Assembly: GCF_030846195.1 (NCBI RefSeq)
Contig: NZ_JAVCWH010000007.1
Coordinates: forward strand, 62,001 to 126,000
Reading direction: 5' to 3'
Source: Paracoccus yibinensis
GTDB lineage: Bacteria; Pseudomonadota; Alphaproteobacteria; Rhodobacterales; Rhodobacteraceae
DNA: 64,000 nucleotides
The translations under genes and the position numbers were made by a program. A model generated the notes under the pieces. That model saw nothing but the letters and a program-made list of their open reading frames with translations. It was not told where the DNA came from and made no database searches. Each line of letters opens with the position of its first letter. Position 1 is the first letter of the stretch. Positions 20,117-28,297 of this stretch are shown piece after piece.

Positions 20117-21714
20117 TCGCGCAGCACGAACTTCTGGATCTTGCCGGTCGAGGTCTTGGGCAACGGTCCGAACACCACCGTCTTCGGCGCCTTGTAATGG
20201 GCCATGTGGTCGCGGCAGAAGGCGATGATATCGGCCTCGGACGCGTCCTTCCCCGGGCGCAGGTCCACGAAGGCGCAGGGGGTTTCGCCCCATTTGGCAT
20301 CGGGACGCCCCACCACCGCCGCTTCGTTCACCGCCGGGTGGCGGTACAGCACGTCCTCGATTTCCACGGACGAGATGTTCTCGCCGCCCGAGATGATGAT
20401 GTCCTTGCTGCGGTCCTTGATTTCCACATAGCCGTCGGAATGCATCACGCCCAGATCGCCCGTGGCGAACCAGCCGCCGCGAAAGGCCTTGGCGGTGGCA
20501 TCGGGGTTCTTGAGGTAGCCGCGCATCACGTTGTTGCCGCGCATGAAGATCTCGCCCAGCGTTTCCCCGTCATGGGGAACGGGGGCCAGCGTCTCGGGAT
20601 CGGCCACCATCAGCCCGCCAAGCGCCGCGTTGCGCACGCCCTGCCGGGCCTTCAGCCGCGCCCTTCGATCTGGTGGCAACTCGTTCCATTCCGGCTTCCA
20701 GACGCAGACGACCGAGGGGCCATAAACCTCGGTCAACCCATAGACATGAGTCACCTCGACGCCCATGTCCTCCATCGCCTGGATCACGGCGGCGGGGGGC
20801 GAGGCACCGGCGGTCATCACCTTCACCGGATGGTCGAAGCGTTTCAGATGCGCGTTCTGCGCCAGCATGTTCAGCACGATGGGCGCGCCGCAGAAATGGG
20901 TAATGCCTTCGCCTGCGATCAGGTCGAAGATCGGCTCGGCCCGGACCGCGCGCAGGCAGACCGAGGTTCCGGCATTGGCGGCCATCGCCCAAGGGAAGCA
21001 CCAGCCGTTGCAGTGAAACATCGGCAGCGTCCACAGATAGACCGAATGCGCGTGCATCCCCCAGTCCTGCAACTGCGAGATCGCGTTCAGCGCAGCCCCC
21101 CGGTGGTGATAGACCACGCCCTTGGGATTGCCCGTCGTTCCCGAGGTATAGTTCAGCGCGATCGCGTCCCATTCGTCGGCGGGCGGCTGCCAGTCGAATG
21201 CGGGATCGCCCTCGGCCAGCAGGGCCTCGTAATCCAGGTGGCCGATGGTATCGCCGTGCGAAACGGTCGGGTCCAGGATGTCCACGACCAGCCCGATGTC
21301 GCAGCCCTTCAACGCCTCTCGTGCAAGGGGGGCGAACTCGCTGTCCACCAGCAGGGCCTTGGCCTCTCCGTGCTGCAGGATGAAGCGCACGGTGTCCGCG
21401 TCCAGCCGGGTGTTGATCGCGTTCAGCACCGCGCCCAGCATGGGGATGCCGAAATGGGCCTCGTAAAGCTCGGGGATGTTGGGGGCGATCACCGCCACCG
21501 TGTCGCCCCGCCCGACCCCGCGCGCGGACAGCGCGCTTGCCAGGCGGCGGCAGCGGTCGTGGGTCTGGCCCCAGGTCCGGCGGACGGGGCCGTGGACCAC
21601 GGCCAGCCGGTCGGGATGGATCGCCGCCGTGCGGGCCAGGAAGTCCAAGGGCGTCAGTTGCGCGAAATTGGCCGCGCAGGCGTCCAGGCCCTGGTCGTAG
21701 ATCGTGTTGGTCAT
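20092..21714 (-). CDS. AMP-forming acyl-CoA synthetase
   Basis: This 540-residue ANL-superfamily ligase activates a carboxylic acid with ATP and joins it to CoA. Motifs are LNYTSGTTGNPKGVVYHHRG (P-loop-like A3), VYGLTEVYGPS (A5), GWFATGDLGVMHSDGYVEI (A7), DRSKDIIISGGENISSVEIE (A8) and PKTSTGKIQKFVLRD with the catalytic Lys (A10). A strong AGGGGAGGGGG ribosome binding site precedes the ATG. The chain length of the substrate cannot be told; the family includes medium-chain and methylmercaptopropionate-type ligases. It follows the IsdG-like gene by 21 bp in one operon. Confidence 0.9.
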   Translation of the reverse strand: MTNTIYDQGLDACAANFAQLTPLDFLARTAAIHPDRLAVVHGPVRRTWGQTHDRCRRLASALSARGVGRGDTVAVIAPNIPELYEAHFGIPMLGAVLNAINTRLDADTVRFILQHGEAKALLVDSEFAPLAREALKGCDIGLVVDILDPTVSHGDTIGHLDYEALLAEGDPAFDWQPPADEWDAIALNYTSGTTGNPKGVVYHHRGAALNAISQLQDWGMHAHSVYLWTLPMFHCNGWCFPWAMAANAGTSVCLRAVRAEPIFDLIAGEGITHFCGAPIVLNMLAQNAHLKRFDHPVKVMTAGASPPAAVIQAMEDMGVEVTHVYGLTEVYGPSVVCVWKPEWNELPPDRRARLKARQGVRNAALGGLMVADPETLAPVPHDGETLGEIFMRGNNVMRGYLKNPDATAKAFRGGWFATGDLGVMHSDGYVEIKDRSKDIIISGGENISSVEIEDVLYRHPAVNEAAVVGRPDAKWGETPCAFVDLRPGKDASEADIIAFCRDHMAHYKAPKTVVFGPLPKTSTGKIQKFVLRDQARSLSG

Positions 21715-21735
21715 GTCCCCCTCCCCTTTTCGCGA

Positions 21736-22056
21736 TCAGCCGGCCCGGCCGATATGCTGGATCGCGGTGAAGCCTTCGAAGCGGGGACCGCCTTCATACA
21801 GCTTCTTCGTCTCGCCCGCCCGCGCATGGGCGTCGCGGAACTGCTGGCTGCGGGTCCAGCCGATGAAATGCTCCTCGCTCTCCCATACCGTATGCGAGGC
21901 ATAAAGCCGCCGCCCGTCCTCCTCGGGGCCTTTCAGCATGTGAAATTCGACAAAGCCCGGCAGGGTGTCCAGCTTGCTGTCGCGCGACAGCCACAGGGCT
22001 TCGAATTCGTCCGCGTTCTCGACGGGAACGGTGAAACGGTTCATGGCGATGAACAT
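21736..22056 (-). CDS. Antibiotic-biosynthesis/heme-degrading (IsdG/HmoA-like) monooxygenase
   Basis: This 106-residue ferredoxin-like ABM-domain protein has its start set at MFIAMNRFTVP with ribosome binding site AGAGGAG. It has Asn6 in MNRF, Trp67 in FIGWTRSQQF and His77 in RDAHARA. Those residues and positions match the Asn-Trp-His triad of staphylococcal IsdG-type heme monooxygenases. The TVWESEEHF segment is also typical. Heme breakdown is therefore plausible, but ABM proteins with other substrates share parts of this pattern. It is upstream of, and co-directional with, the acyl-CoA synthetase. Confidence 0.8.
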   Translation of the reverse strand: MFIAMNRFTVPVENADEFEALWLSRDSKLDTLPGFVEFHMLKGPEEDGRRLYASHTVWESEEHFIGWTRSQQFRDAHARAGETKKLYEGGPRFEGFTAIQHIGRAG

Positions 22057-22195
22057 GGCGCAACTCCTCTTTGCCGGCGATCCTGCCGATCTTGCCGACA
22101 TGGATAAGCCCCGGCCAGCCGCCTGTCACGCGCTTGTGACGGGGGTTGGGGGCGTTCCGGGTTACGCTTCCCGCGATCTTTCCGGGGGGATGACC

Positions 22196-23011
22196 ATGCG
22201 CCTTGCCCTTGCCACCGCCGTGATCGCCGTTCTGCCGCTGGCCGCGCAGGGCCAGGAACGCAGGCCCAGCCATTGCATCGCCATCGCGGGCGGACCCGAA
22301 CGCATCCAGCAGGCCGCCTGGTCCGATCCGGTGCCGGAACGGTCGGTCAGGCTGTCCTTTCTGGGACACGCGATGTTCCTGATCCAGACGCCGGGGGGCC
22401 TTGACATCGTCACCGACTTCAACGGCAACCTGCATCCCGACGCGCCGGTGCCGGACGTGGTGACGATGAACCGGGCGCATTCCAGCCACTGGACCGACCG
22501 GGTGGACGGAATCCCCCACGTCCTGCGCGGCTGGTCGGACCAGTTCGGGGTGGCGGCCGACCATTACCTGACGCTGGGCGACGCGCTGATCCGCAACGTG
22601 CCGACCGACATCCGGTCCTGGGGCACGGTCGAGGAGGGCGGCAACTCCATCTTCGTCTTCGAGGCGGGGGGCCTTTGCATCGCGCATCTGGGCCACCTGC
22701 ACCACGAACCCACGGACGAGGATTACGCCCGCCTGGGCCGCGTGGACGTGCTGCTGGTCCCGGTCGACGGCAGCTACACGATGGAGCAGGCGGCGATGAT
22801 GCGCGTCGTCAGCCGCCTGAACAGTTCGGTGGTGATCCCCATGCACTGGTTCGGCCCCGCCCGGCTGGAGGCCTTCCTGACCGGCATGTCGGGCCAGTTC
22901 GACATCCAGCGGCCAGGGGGCAGCGAATACCTGGCGTCCTTGCGCGGGCTGCCGGACCGGCCGACCGTGGTGGTGCTGGAACCGGCCTCCATGGGGCGAA
23001 GCTGGCCTTGA
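22196..23011 (+). CDS. Secreted metallo-beta-lactamase-fold protein (UlaG-like, altered metal motif)
   Basis: The 271-residue protein begins with a signal peptide (MRLALATAVIAVLPLAAQGQ), so it is probably periplasmic. A second ATG two codons upstream lies too close to the ribosome binding site. It shows the MBL strand VRLSFLGHAMFLIQTPGG, GLDIVTDFNG, IAHLGHLHHEPT, LLVPVDGSYTM and VVIPMHWFG, as in UlaG-like hydrolases. At the HxHxDH position it reads RAHSSH (residues 93-98), so the first His and the Asp are replaced. Metal binding may be incomplete or different. The substrate is unknown. It is followed by an FAH-family gene after 54 bp. Confidence 0.75.
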   Translation: MRLALATAVIAVLPLAAQGQERRPSHCIAIAGGPERIQQAAWSDPVPERSVRLSFLGHAMFLIQTPGGLDIVTDFNGNLHPDAPVPDVVTMNRAHSSHWTDRVDGIPHVLRGWSDQFGVAADHYLTLGDALIRNVPTDIRSWGTVEEGGNSIFVFEAGGLCIAHLGHLHHEPTDEDYARLGRVDVLLVPVDGSYTMEQAAMMRVVSRLNSSVVIPMHWFGPARLEAFLTGMSGQFDIQRPGGSEYLASLRGLPDRPTVVVLEPASMGRSWP

Positions 23012-23065
23012 CGGGGCATTGCGGGCGCGGGACAGTCCGCCGCAACCCAGCGAAAGCCCCCTCCC

Positions 23066-23755
23066 ATGTCCGACTTCGTCATTCCGCCCGCTGCCCTTCC
23101 GTCCCTGCCCGTGGCGGGCGACAGCCGCCGCTTTCCGGTCCGCCGCATCTATTGCGTCGGCCGCAACTATGCCGACCACGCGCGAGAGATGGGGCATGAC
23201 CCCGACCGCGAACCCCCGTTCTTCTTCTCGAAACCCGCGGATACGCTGCTGGTGGGGGACGCCGACCTGCCCTATCCCCCGCAGACCGGCGATCTGCATT
23301 TCGAGGCCGAACTGGTCGTGGCGCTTGGCGCAGGCGGGGTGGACATCGCGCCTGACGGCGCGCAGGGGCTGATCTGGGGCTATGCCACCGGCAACGACTT
23401 CACCCGCCGCGACTTGCAGGCGGTGGCGAAGAAGGCGGGGCGGCCCTGGGATCTGGCCAAGGGCTTCGATCTGTCGGCGGCCTGCGGTCTGCTGCATCCG
23501 GTCAGCCAGACCGGCCCGCTGAACGCAGGCCGGATTGCGCTGACGGTCGATGGTGCGTTGCGCCAGGAATCGGACCTGTCGCAGATGATCTGGCCGGTGG
23601 CCGACGTCATCGCCCAGCTGTCGCAGTCGGTGCGGCTTCAGCCGGGCGACCTGATCTTCACGGGAACCCCCGCAGGGGTTGGCGCGGTCACGCGGGGCCA
23701 GGTCGTGACGGTCGAGATCGAGGGACTTACACCGCTGGTGACGCGGATCGTCTGA
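23066..23755 (+). CDS. Fumarylacetoacetate hydrolase-family protein (acylpyruvase-like)
   Basis: This 229-residue FAH-fold enzyme opens with RIYCVGRNYADHAREMG and FFFSKPADTLL. The metal ligands lie in LHFEAELVVALG, and the C-terminal signature is QPGDLIFTGTPAGVGAV. Such proteins are fumarylpyruvate or acylpyruvate hydrolases, oxaloacetate decarboxylases or tautomerases. The FSKPADTLL form resembles fumarylpyruvate hydrolases of the gentisate pathway, but no gentisate dioxygenase is nearby. Assignment to a reaction is therefore uncertain. Confidence 0.85.
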   Translation: MSDFVIPPAALPSLPVAGDSRRFPVRRIYCVGRNYADHAREMGHDPDREPPFFFSKPADTLLVGDADLPYPPQTGDLHFEAELVVALGAGGVDIAPDGAQGLIWGYATGNDFTRRDLQAVAKKAGRPWDLAKGFDLSAACGLLHPVSQTGPLNAGRIALTVDGALRQESDLSQMIWPVADVIAQLSQSVRLQPGDLIFTGTPAGVGAVTRGQVVTVEIEGLTPLVTRIV

Positions 23756-23768
23756 CAGGCGGGCGCAA

Positions 23769-23828
23769 GGTGCGTGCAAGCACGCACCCTACGGTCGGGG
23801 CGGCGTAGGGTGCGTGTTCACACGCACC
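23769..23828. repeat. Dispersed repeat B, long palindromic copy
   Basis: Two near-identical 25-bp arms (23769-23793 and 23804-23828) face each other across a 10-bp GC spacer and could form a very stable hairpin. Each arm contains GTGCGTG and CACGCACCCTACG and resembles the element at 14829-14853. It lies between the convergent ends of the FAH gene and the efflux outer-membrane gene. Confidence 0.7.
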
Positions 23829-23833
23829 ATTAT

Positions 23834-25186
23834 CTATCTCGATCCTGCACCCGTGGCGATTTGCAAGGTTGCCCATTCCTTGGCAGCAGCATTCCGGGCC
23901 TGTGCGGCGGCAAGGCGGGCGCTTGCGCGGGACCGGTCAGCCTCCAGCAGGTCGACCAATGCCAGGGCGCCTGCCTCGAAGTTCTGGCGGGCCAGCGTAT
24001 AGGCGCGGTCGTATGACGCCGCCGCCTCTTCCAGCGTGGCGGCCCGCTGGCGGAAGCGGCGCAGGTTCGACTGGGCGGTCTGCACATCCTCGACCGCCGC
24101 GACGATGGCGGACTTCCAGGCGATCTCGGCCTCGCGCGCCTCGGACAACCGGCGGGACCGGGCGGCTTGCAGCGCGCCCTGGTTCAGGACCGGCAGCGAC
24201 AGGCCGGGACCGAAACCCCAGGCGGTGGCCCCGCCCCGGTCCGTGACCGTGCCCGTCAGCGAAATCGCGGGCAGCAGGTCGGCCGTCGCCACCCCCACCG
24301 CCGCAAGCGCGGCCGCATAGTCGGCCTGCGCCGCGCGGATGTCGGGGCGCGAGCGCAGCAGGTCGGCGGGAACGCCGGTTCCGGGACCGGGCGGCGTGCG
24401 CAACTGGGCCGATCCGCCGCGCATCTGCCCCATCAGCGGCGCGGATTGCAGGTTCAGCAGCGTGGACAGGCGATAAACCTGGGCGTTGAACTGCGCGTCA
24501 TAATTCGGCAGGTCGGCGCGGGCGGTCTGCAACAGCGCCTCGGTCTGGGCGACGTCGTATTCGGTGGCGATGCCCACGGACTGGCTGTTGCGCGTCACCT
24601 CCAGCGTGCCTTCACGCGTGCGGATCGTGTCGCGGGTCAGGGCCAGGGCCTGCTGAAAGAAGCGCGCGTCGGCATAGGCGGCGATCACCTCGGCCAGCCA
24701 GGCCAGGCGGACGGTCTGCGCTTCGGCTTGGGCCGATTGCAAGGCGGCCGCTGCGCCTTGGCGGGCGCGGCGGGCGCCGCCGAACAGGTCGAAGACGAAG
24801 CTGGCCGACAGGGCGGCGGTATTGGCGGTGCCGGCGGCGACGGCATCGCCGCCCGCCCGTTCCCGCCCCGCCGTGGTCGTGCCGCCGATCTGGGACGCCC
24901 AGGGCCGGGCCGCCCGCACATCGGCCTGGGCCGCGCGGATGCGTTCGTTGGCGGCCATGATGTCGAAGCTTTGGTCCATGCCCTGCCCGATCAGGCGGTT
25001 CAGGGTGGCGTCGTTATAGCCCGACCAGAAGGCCGCCTGCGGGGGCGTGGCCCTCCCCTCGCCCTCGTTGAAACCGGCGGGGACGGCGGGGGTGGGCAGC
25101 GCGGTGGGATCGGGGCCGACGGCGGCGCAGGCCCCAAGCGCCAGGACGGAACCAAGCATCGCGCGGCGGTGCAGTGCGAAAGTCAT
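23834..25186 (-). CDS. RND efflux outer-membrane lipoprotein (OprM/NodT family)
   Basis: The 450-residue TolC-like channel is the outer-membrane part of a tripartite pump. It has a signal peptide with lipobox LALGAC (Cys20), so it should be lipidated. Two outer-membrane efflux repeats are visible, with characteristic helical runs such as SLPVLNQGALQAARSRRLSEA. The ATG overlaps the stop of the RND permease gene as ATGA, which shows the third position in the operon adaptor-permease-channel. Confidence 0.92.
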   Translation of the reverse strand: MTFALHRRAMLGSVLALGACAAVGPDPTALPTPAVPAGFNEGEGRATPPQAAFWSGYNDATLNRLIGQGMDQSFDIMAANERIRAAQADVRAARPWASQIGGTTTAGRERAGGDAVAAGTANTAALSASFVFDLFGGARRARQGAAAALQSAQAEAQTVRLAWLAEVIAAYADARFFQQALALTRDTIRTREGTLEVTRNSQSVGIATEYDVAQTEALLQTARADLPNYDAQFNAQVYRLSTLLNLQSAPLMGQMRGGSAQLRTPPGPGTGVPADLLRSRPDIRAAQADYAAALAAVGVATADLLPAISLTGTVTDRGGATAWGFGPGLSLPVLNQGALQAARSRRLSEAREAEIAWKSAIVAAVEDVQTAQSNLRRFRQRAATLEEAAASYDRAYTLARQNFEAGALALVDLLEADRSRASARLAAAQARNAAAKEWATLQIATGAGSR

Positions 25187-28100
25187 GCGGGTTTACCCCT
25201 TCTTTTCGTGACAAGCTCGACCGCCTTCAGCACGGCCACATAGAAGACCGGAACCAGGAAGATCCCGATCACGGCCGACGAGGCCATGCCGCCCAGAACC
25301 CCGATCCCGATCGAGTTCTGCGCCCCCGCCCCCGCGCCGCTGGCGATGGCAAGCGGCAGCACGCCCAGCATGAAGGCGAAGGTGGTCATCAGGATCGGGC
25401 GCAGGCGCATCTTGGAGGCCTCGATTGCGGCTTCCAGAAGCGGACGGCCCTGCGCCACCAGCGATTGCGCGAATTCCACGATCAGGATGGCGTTCCGCGC
25501 AGCCAGGCCGATGGTCGTCAGCAGGCCCACCTTGAAATAGACGTCATTGGTCTGGTCGAAGAACAGCGCGGCAGCCAGGGCGCCCAGGATGCCCACCGGC
25601 ACGGTCATCATCACCGCCAGGGGCACCGTCCAGCTTTCGTAAAGGGCGGCAAGCGCCAGAAACACCACCAGGGCCGACAGCGTGAACAACAAGGGCGCCT
25701 GGTTGCCCGACAGGCGTTCCTGATAGGACAGGCCCGTCCAGGCCGTGCCGTATCCGCCGGGCATGTCGGCCACCATCTCCTCCATCGCGTCCATCGCCGC
25801 ACCCGACGACAGGCCCTGGGCGGCCGCGCCCGACAGTTCCAAGGCGCGGGTGCCGCCATAACGGGCAAGCGCCTGCGGTTCCTGGTCCCAGACGCGGGTG
25901 GTGAAGGCGCCGAAATTGACCATGTCGCCATCGGCATTGCGGGCAAACCAGCGGTCGATATCCTCGGGCTGGGACCGGGCCTCGGCCTCGCCCTGGACGA
26001 TCACCGGGCGCAGTTCCGTGCCCAGGGCAAAGTCGTTCACGTCGCGCCCCGAGAAGATCACCGACAGCATCGCGTTCACTTCCGCGATCGACAGCCCGAA
26101 GGCCGCGGCCTTCTGCTGGTCGATGTCCAGCCGCAGCGAGGTCTCGAACGGCGCCTCGTTGCCGCGCAGGTTGGTGACGCGGCCGTCTTCCTGCGCCGTC
26201 GCGACAAGTTGGTCGGCGGCGGCCGTCAGCGCCTCTTGCCCCCGGCCCGACTGGTCCACGAGATACATCGAGAAGCCCGAGGACGCGCCCATGCCGGGGA
26301 TCGCCGGCGGTTGCAGGAAATAGGCCTGGCCCGCCCGATTGTTCATGAAGAAATAGCCATTGGCGCGCGTGACCAGGGACGCCACGTCCAGGCCGGGCCG
26401 CTCCTCGTAGTCGCGCAGCTTGGCGAACAGCAGCGCCTGGTTCTGGCCCGATCCCCCGAAGCTGAACCCCAGGACCGAGAAGGTGGATTCCACCGTATCG
26501 GCTTCCTGCACGCGCAGGTATTCCTCGACCTTCTCGACCAAAGCCTGGGTCTGGGCGGTGGTCGATCCGTCAGGCGTCTCGATCATCACCATCATCACGC
26601 CCTGATCCTCGTCCGGCAGGAACGATCCGGGCAGGCGTTCATACAGCGCGGCGGCGCCGAAGCCGATCGCCACCAGCACGATCAACATGCGAAACGGACG
26701 CCGCACCAAGCGGGCCACGGCCTTGCCATAGCCGTTGGTGGCACGGTCCAGGTTGCGGTTGAACCAGCGGGCGGGCGCGATCCCCTCGCCATGCTTGCGG
26801 GGCTTCAGAAGGCTTGCACACATGGCAGGTGTCAGGATCACGGCCACGCCCAGCGACAGCACCATGGCCGTGATGATCGTCAGCGAGAACTGGCGATAGA
26901 TCACCCCGGTCGCGCCCGACATGAAGGCCATGGGCAAAAACACCGCCGACAGCACCATCACGATGCCCACCAGGGCCGAGGTGATCTCCTCCATGCTTTT
27001 TTGCGTGGCCTCGACAGGGCCGAGGCCCTCTTCCTCCATCACGCGTTCCACGTTTTCGACGACCACGATGGCGTCATCGACCAGCAGGCCGATGGCCAGC
27101 ACCAGGGCGAACATGGTCAGCGTGTTGATGGAAAAGCCCGCCACCGCCAGCACGCCGAAAGTGCCCAGCAACACCACGGGGATGGCGATCACCGGGATGA
27201 TCGTGGCGCGCCAGCTTTGCAGGAAAGCCAGGATCACCAGGAAGACCAGCACCACGGCCTCGGCCAGGGTCTTGTAGACCTGGTGGATCGACTTTTCGAC
27301 AAAAGGCGCGGTGTCATAGGGATAGACGACCTCGACCCCCTGGGGCAGCGAAGGCGCGATGCCGTCGATGACCTCGCGCACGGCATGGGCGGTATCCACG
27401 GCATTGGCCCCCGTCGCCAGGTTCACGCCGAAGCCCGCCGCCGGATTGCCGTTGTAGCGCGCGGCACCGCCATAGGATTCCTGCCCGATCTCGACCCTTG
27501 CCACGTCGCCCAGGAAGACCGTCGATCCGTCCGGGTCCACGCGCAGCAGGATCCGCTCGAACTCCCGGGCGGAGGAAAGCTGCGACTGCGCCGACAGGGT
27601 CAGGGTCAGCCGCTGGCCTTCGGCCGAGGGTTCGGCGCCCAGGTCGCCCACGGTGACGTTGGTGTTCTGTTCGGACACTGCGGCGGTCACGTCGGCGGGC
27701 GTGACCTGGTATTGCGCCATCTTCATCGGGTCCAGCCAGATGCGCATCGCATAGCCCGACCCGAAGGTGTTGATGGATCCGACGCCGGGGGTCCGCTTGA
27801 CCGGATCCTCGATCATCTGGGACACCAGGTCGCCCAGTTCGACCGTGGAATAGCTGCCGTCGCTGCTGGTCAGCGCCCCCACCAGCAGGATCGAGGAGGT
27901 GGAGCGCGAGACGTTCACCCCCTGCTGCTGCACGATGTCGGGAAGCTGGCTTGTCACCAGTTGCAGCTTGTTCTGGACCTGCACCTGCGCGATGTCGGCA
28001 TCGACCGTGTCGTCGAATGTCAGCGACACCGAGGCCGAGCCGGGCGTCGAGTTCGAGGTCATGTAGATCAGCCCGTCGATCCCGGTCATCGCGTCCTCGA

Positions 28101-28293
28101 TCACGGTGGTGACCGAGTTCTCGACGATCTCGGCGGATGCGCCGGTATAGGTCGCGCTGATGCGGACGGTGGTGGGGGCGATCTGGGGATATTGCTCGAT
28201 CGCCAGGGTCTGCAGGCCAAGGCCGCCGACCAGCATGGTCACGAAGGCCAGAACCCAGGCGAAGACGGGGCGGTGGATGAAGAAACGGGCCAT
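25183..28293 (-). CDS. RND multidrug efflux permease (HAE-1, AcrB-like)
   Basis: This 1036-residue proton-driven transporter of the AcrB/MexB type has 12 transmembrane helices and two large periplasmic loops. The N-terminus MARFFIHRPVFAWVLAFVTM is typical. The proton-relay Asp pair is in LLVDDAIVVVENVERVM, and the C-terminal half has GLAARNAILIVEFA. It should take up hydrophobic drugs, dyes or detergents from the periplasm and inner membrane. It starts 4 bp after the adaptor stop and overlaps the channel gene. Confidence 0.95.
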   Translation of the reverse strand: MARFFIHRPVFAWVLAFVTMLVGGLGLQTLAIEQYPQIAPTTVRISATYTGASAEIVENSVTTVIEDAMTGIDGLIYMTSNSTPGSASVSLTFDDTVDADIAQVQVQNKLQLVTSQLPDIVQQQGVNVSRSTSSILLVGALTSSDGSYSTVELGDLVSQMIEDPVKRTPGVGSINTFGSGYAMRIWLDPMKMAQYQVTPADVTAAVSEQNTNVTVGDLGAEPSAEGQRLTLTLSAQSQLSSAREFERILLRVDPDGSTVFLGDVARVEIGQESYGGAARYNGNPAAGFGVNLATGANAVDTAHAVREVIDGIAPSLPQGVEVVYPYDTAPFVEKSIHQVYKTLAEAVVLVFLVILAFLQSWRATIIPVIAIPVVLLGTFGVLAVAGFSINTLTMFALVLAIGLLVDDAIVVVENVERVMEEEGLGPVEATQKSMEEITSALVGIVMVLSAVFLPMAFMSGATGVIYRQFSLTIITAMVLSLGVAVILTPAMCASLLKPRKHGEGIAPARWFNRNLDRATNGYGKAVARLVRRPFRMLIVLVAIGFGAAALYERLPGSFLPDEDQGVMMVMIETPDGSTTAQTQALVEKVEEYLRVQEADTVESTFSVLGFSFGGSGQNQALLFAKLRDYEERPGLDVASLVTRANGYFFMNNRAGQAYFLQPPAIPGMGASSGFSMYLVDQSGRGQEALTAAADQLVATAQEDGRVTNLRGNEAPFETSLRLDIDQQKAAAFGLSIAEVNAMLSVIFSGRDVNDFALGTELRPVIVQGEAEARSQPEDIDRWFARNADGDMVNFGAFTTRVWDQEPQALARYGGTRALELSGAAAQGLSSGAAMDAMEEMVADMPGGYGTAWTGLSYQERLSGNQAPLLFTLSALVVFLALAALYESWTVPLAVMMTVPVGILGALAAALFFDQTNDVYFKVGLLTTIGLAARNAILIVEFAQSLVAQGRPLLEAAIEASKMRLRPILMTTFAFMLGVLPLAIASGAGAGAQNSIGIGVLGGMASSAVIGIFLVPVFYVAVLKAVELVTKRRGKPA

Positions 28294-28297
28294 GGGA

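Noticed and set aside
21794..23779. 661-codon minus-strand open frame
   Set aside because: Antisense to the MBL-fold and FAH genes, and out of frame with the monooxygenase it overlaps.
23830..23839. TTATCTATCT resembling a BioR box
   Set aside because: It overlaps the 3' end of the efflux channel gene, matches only eight of ten positions, and no gene starts there.
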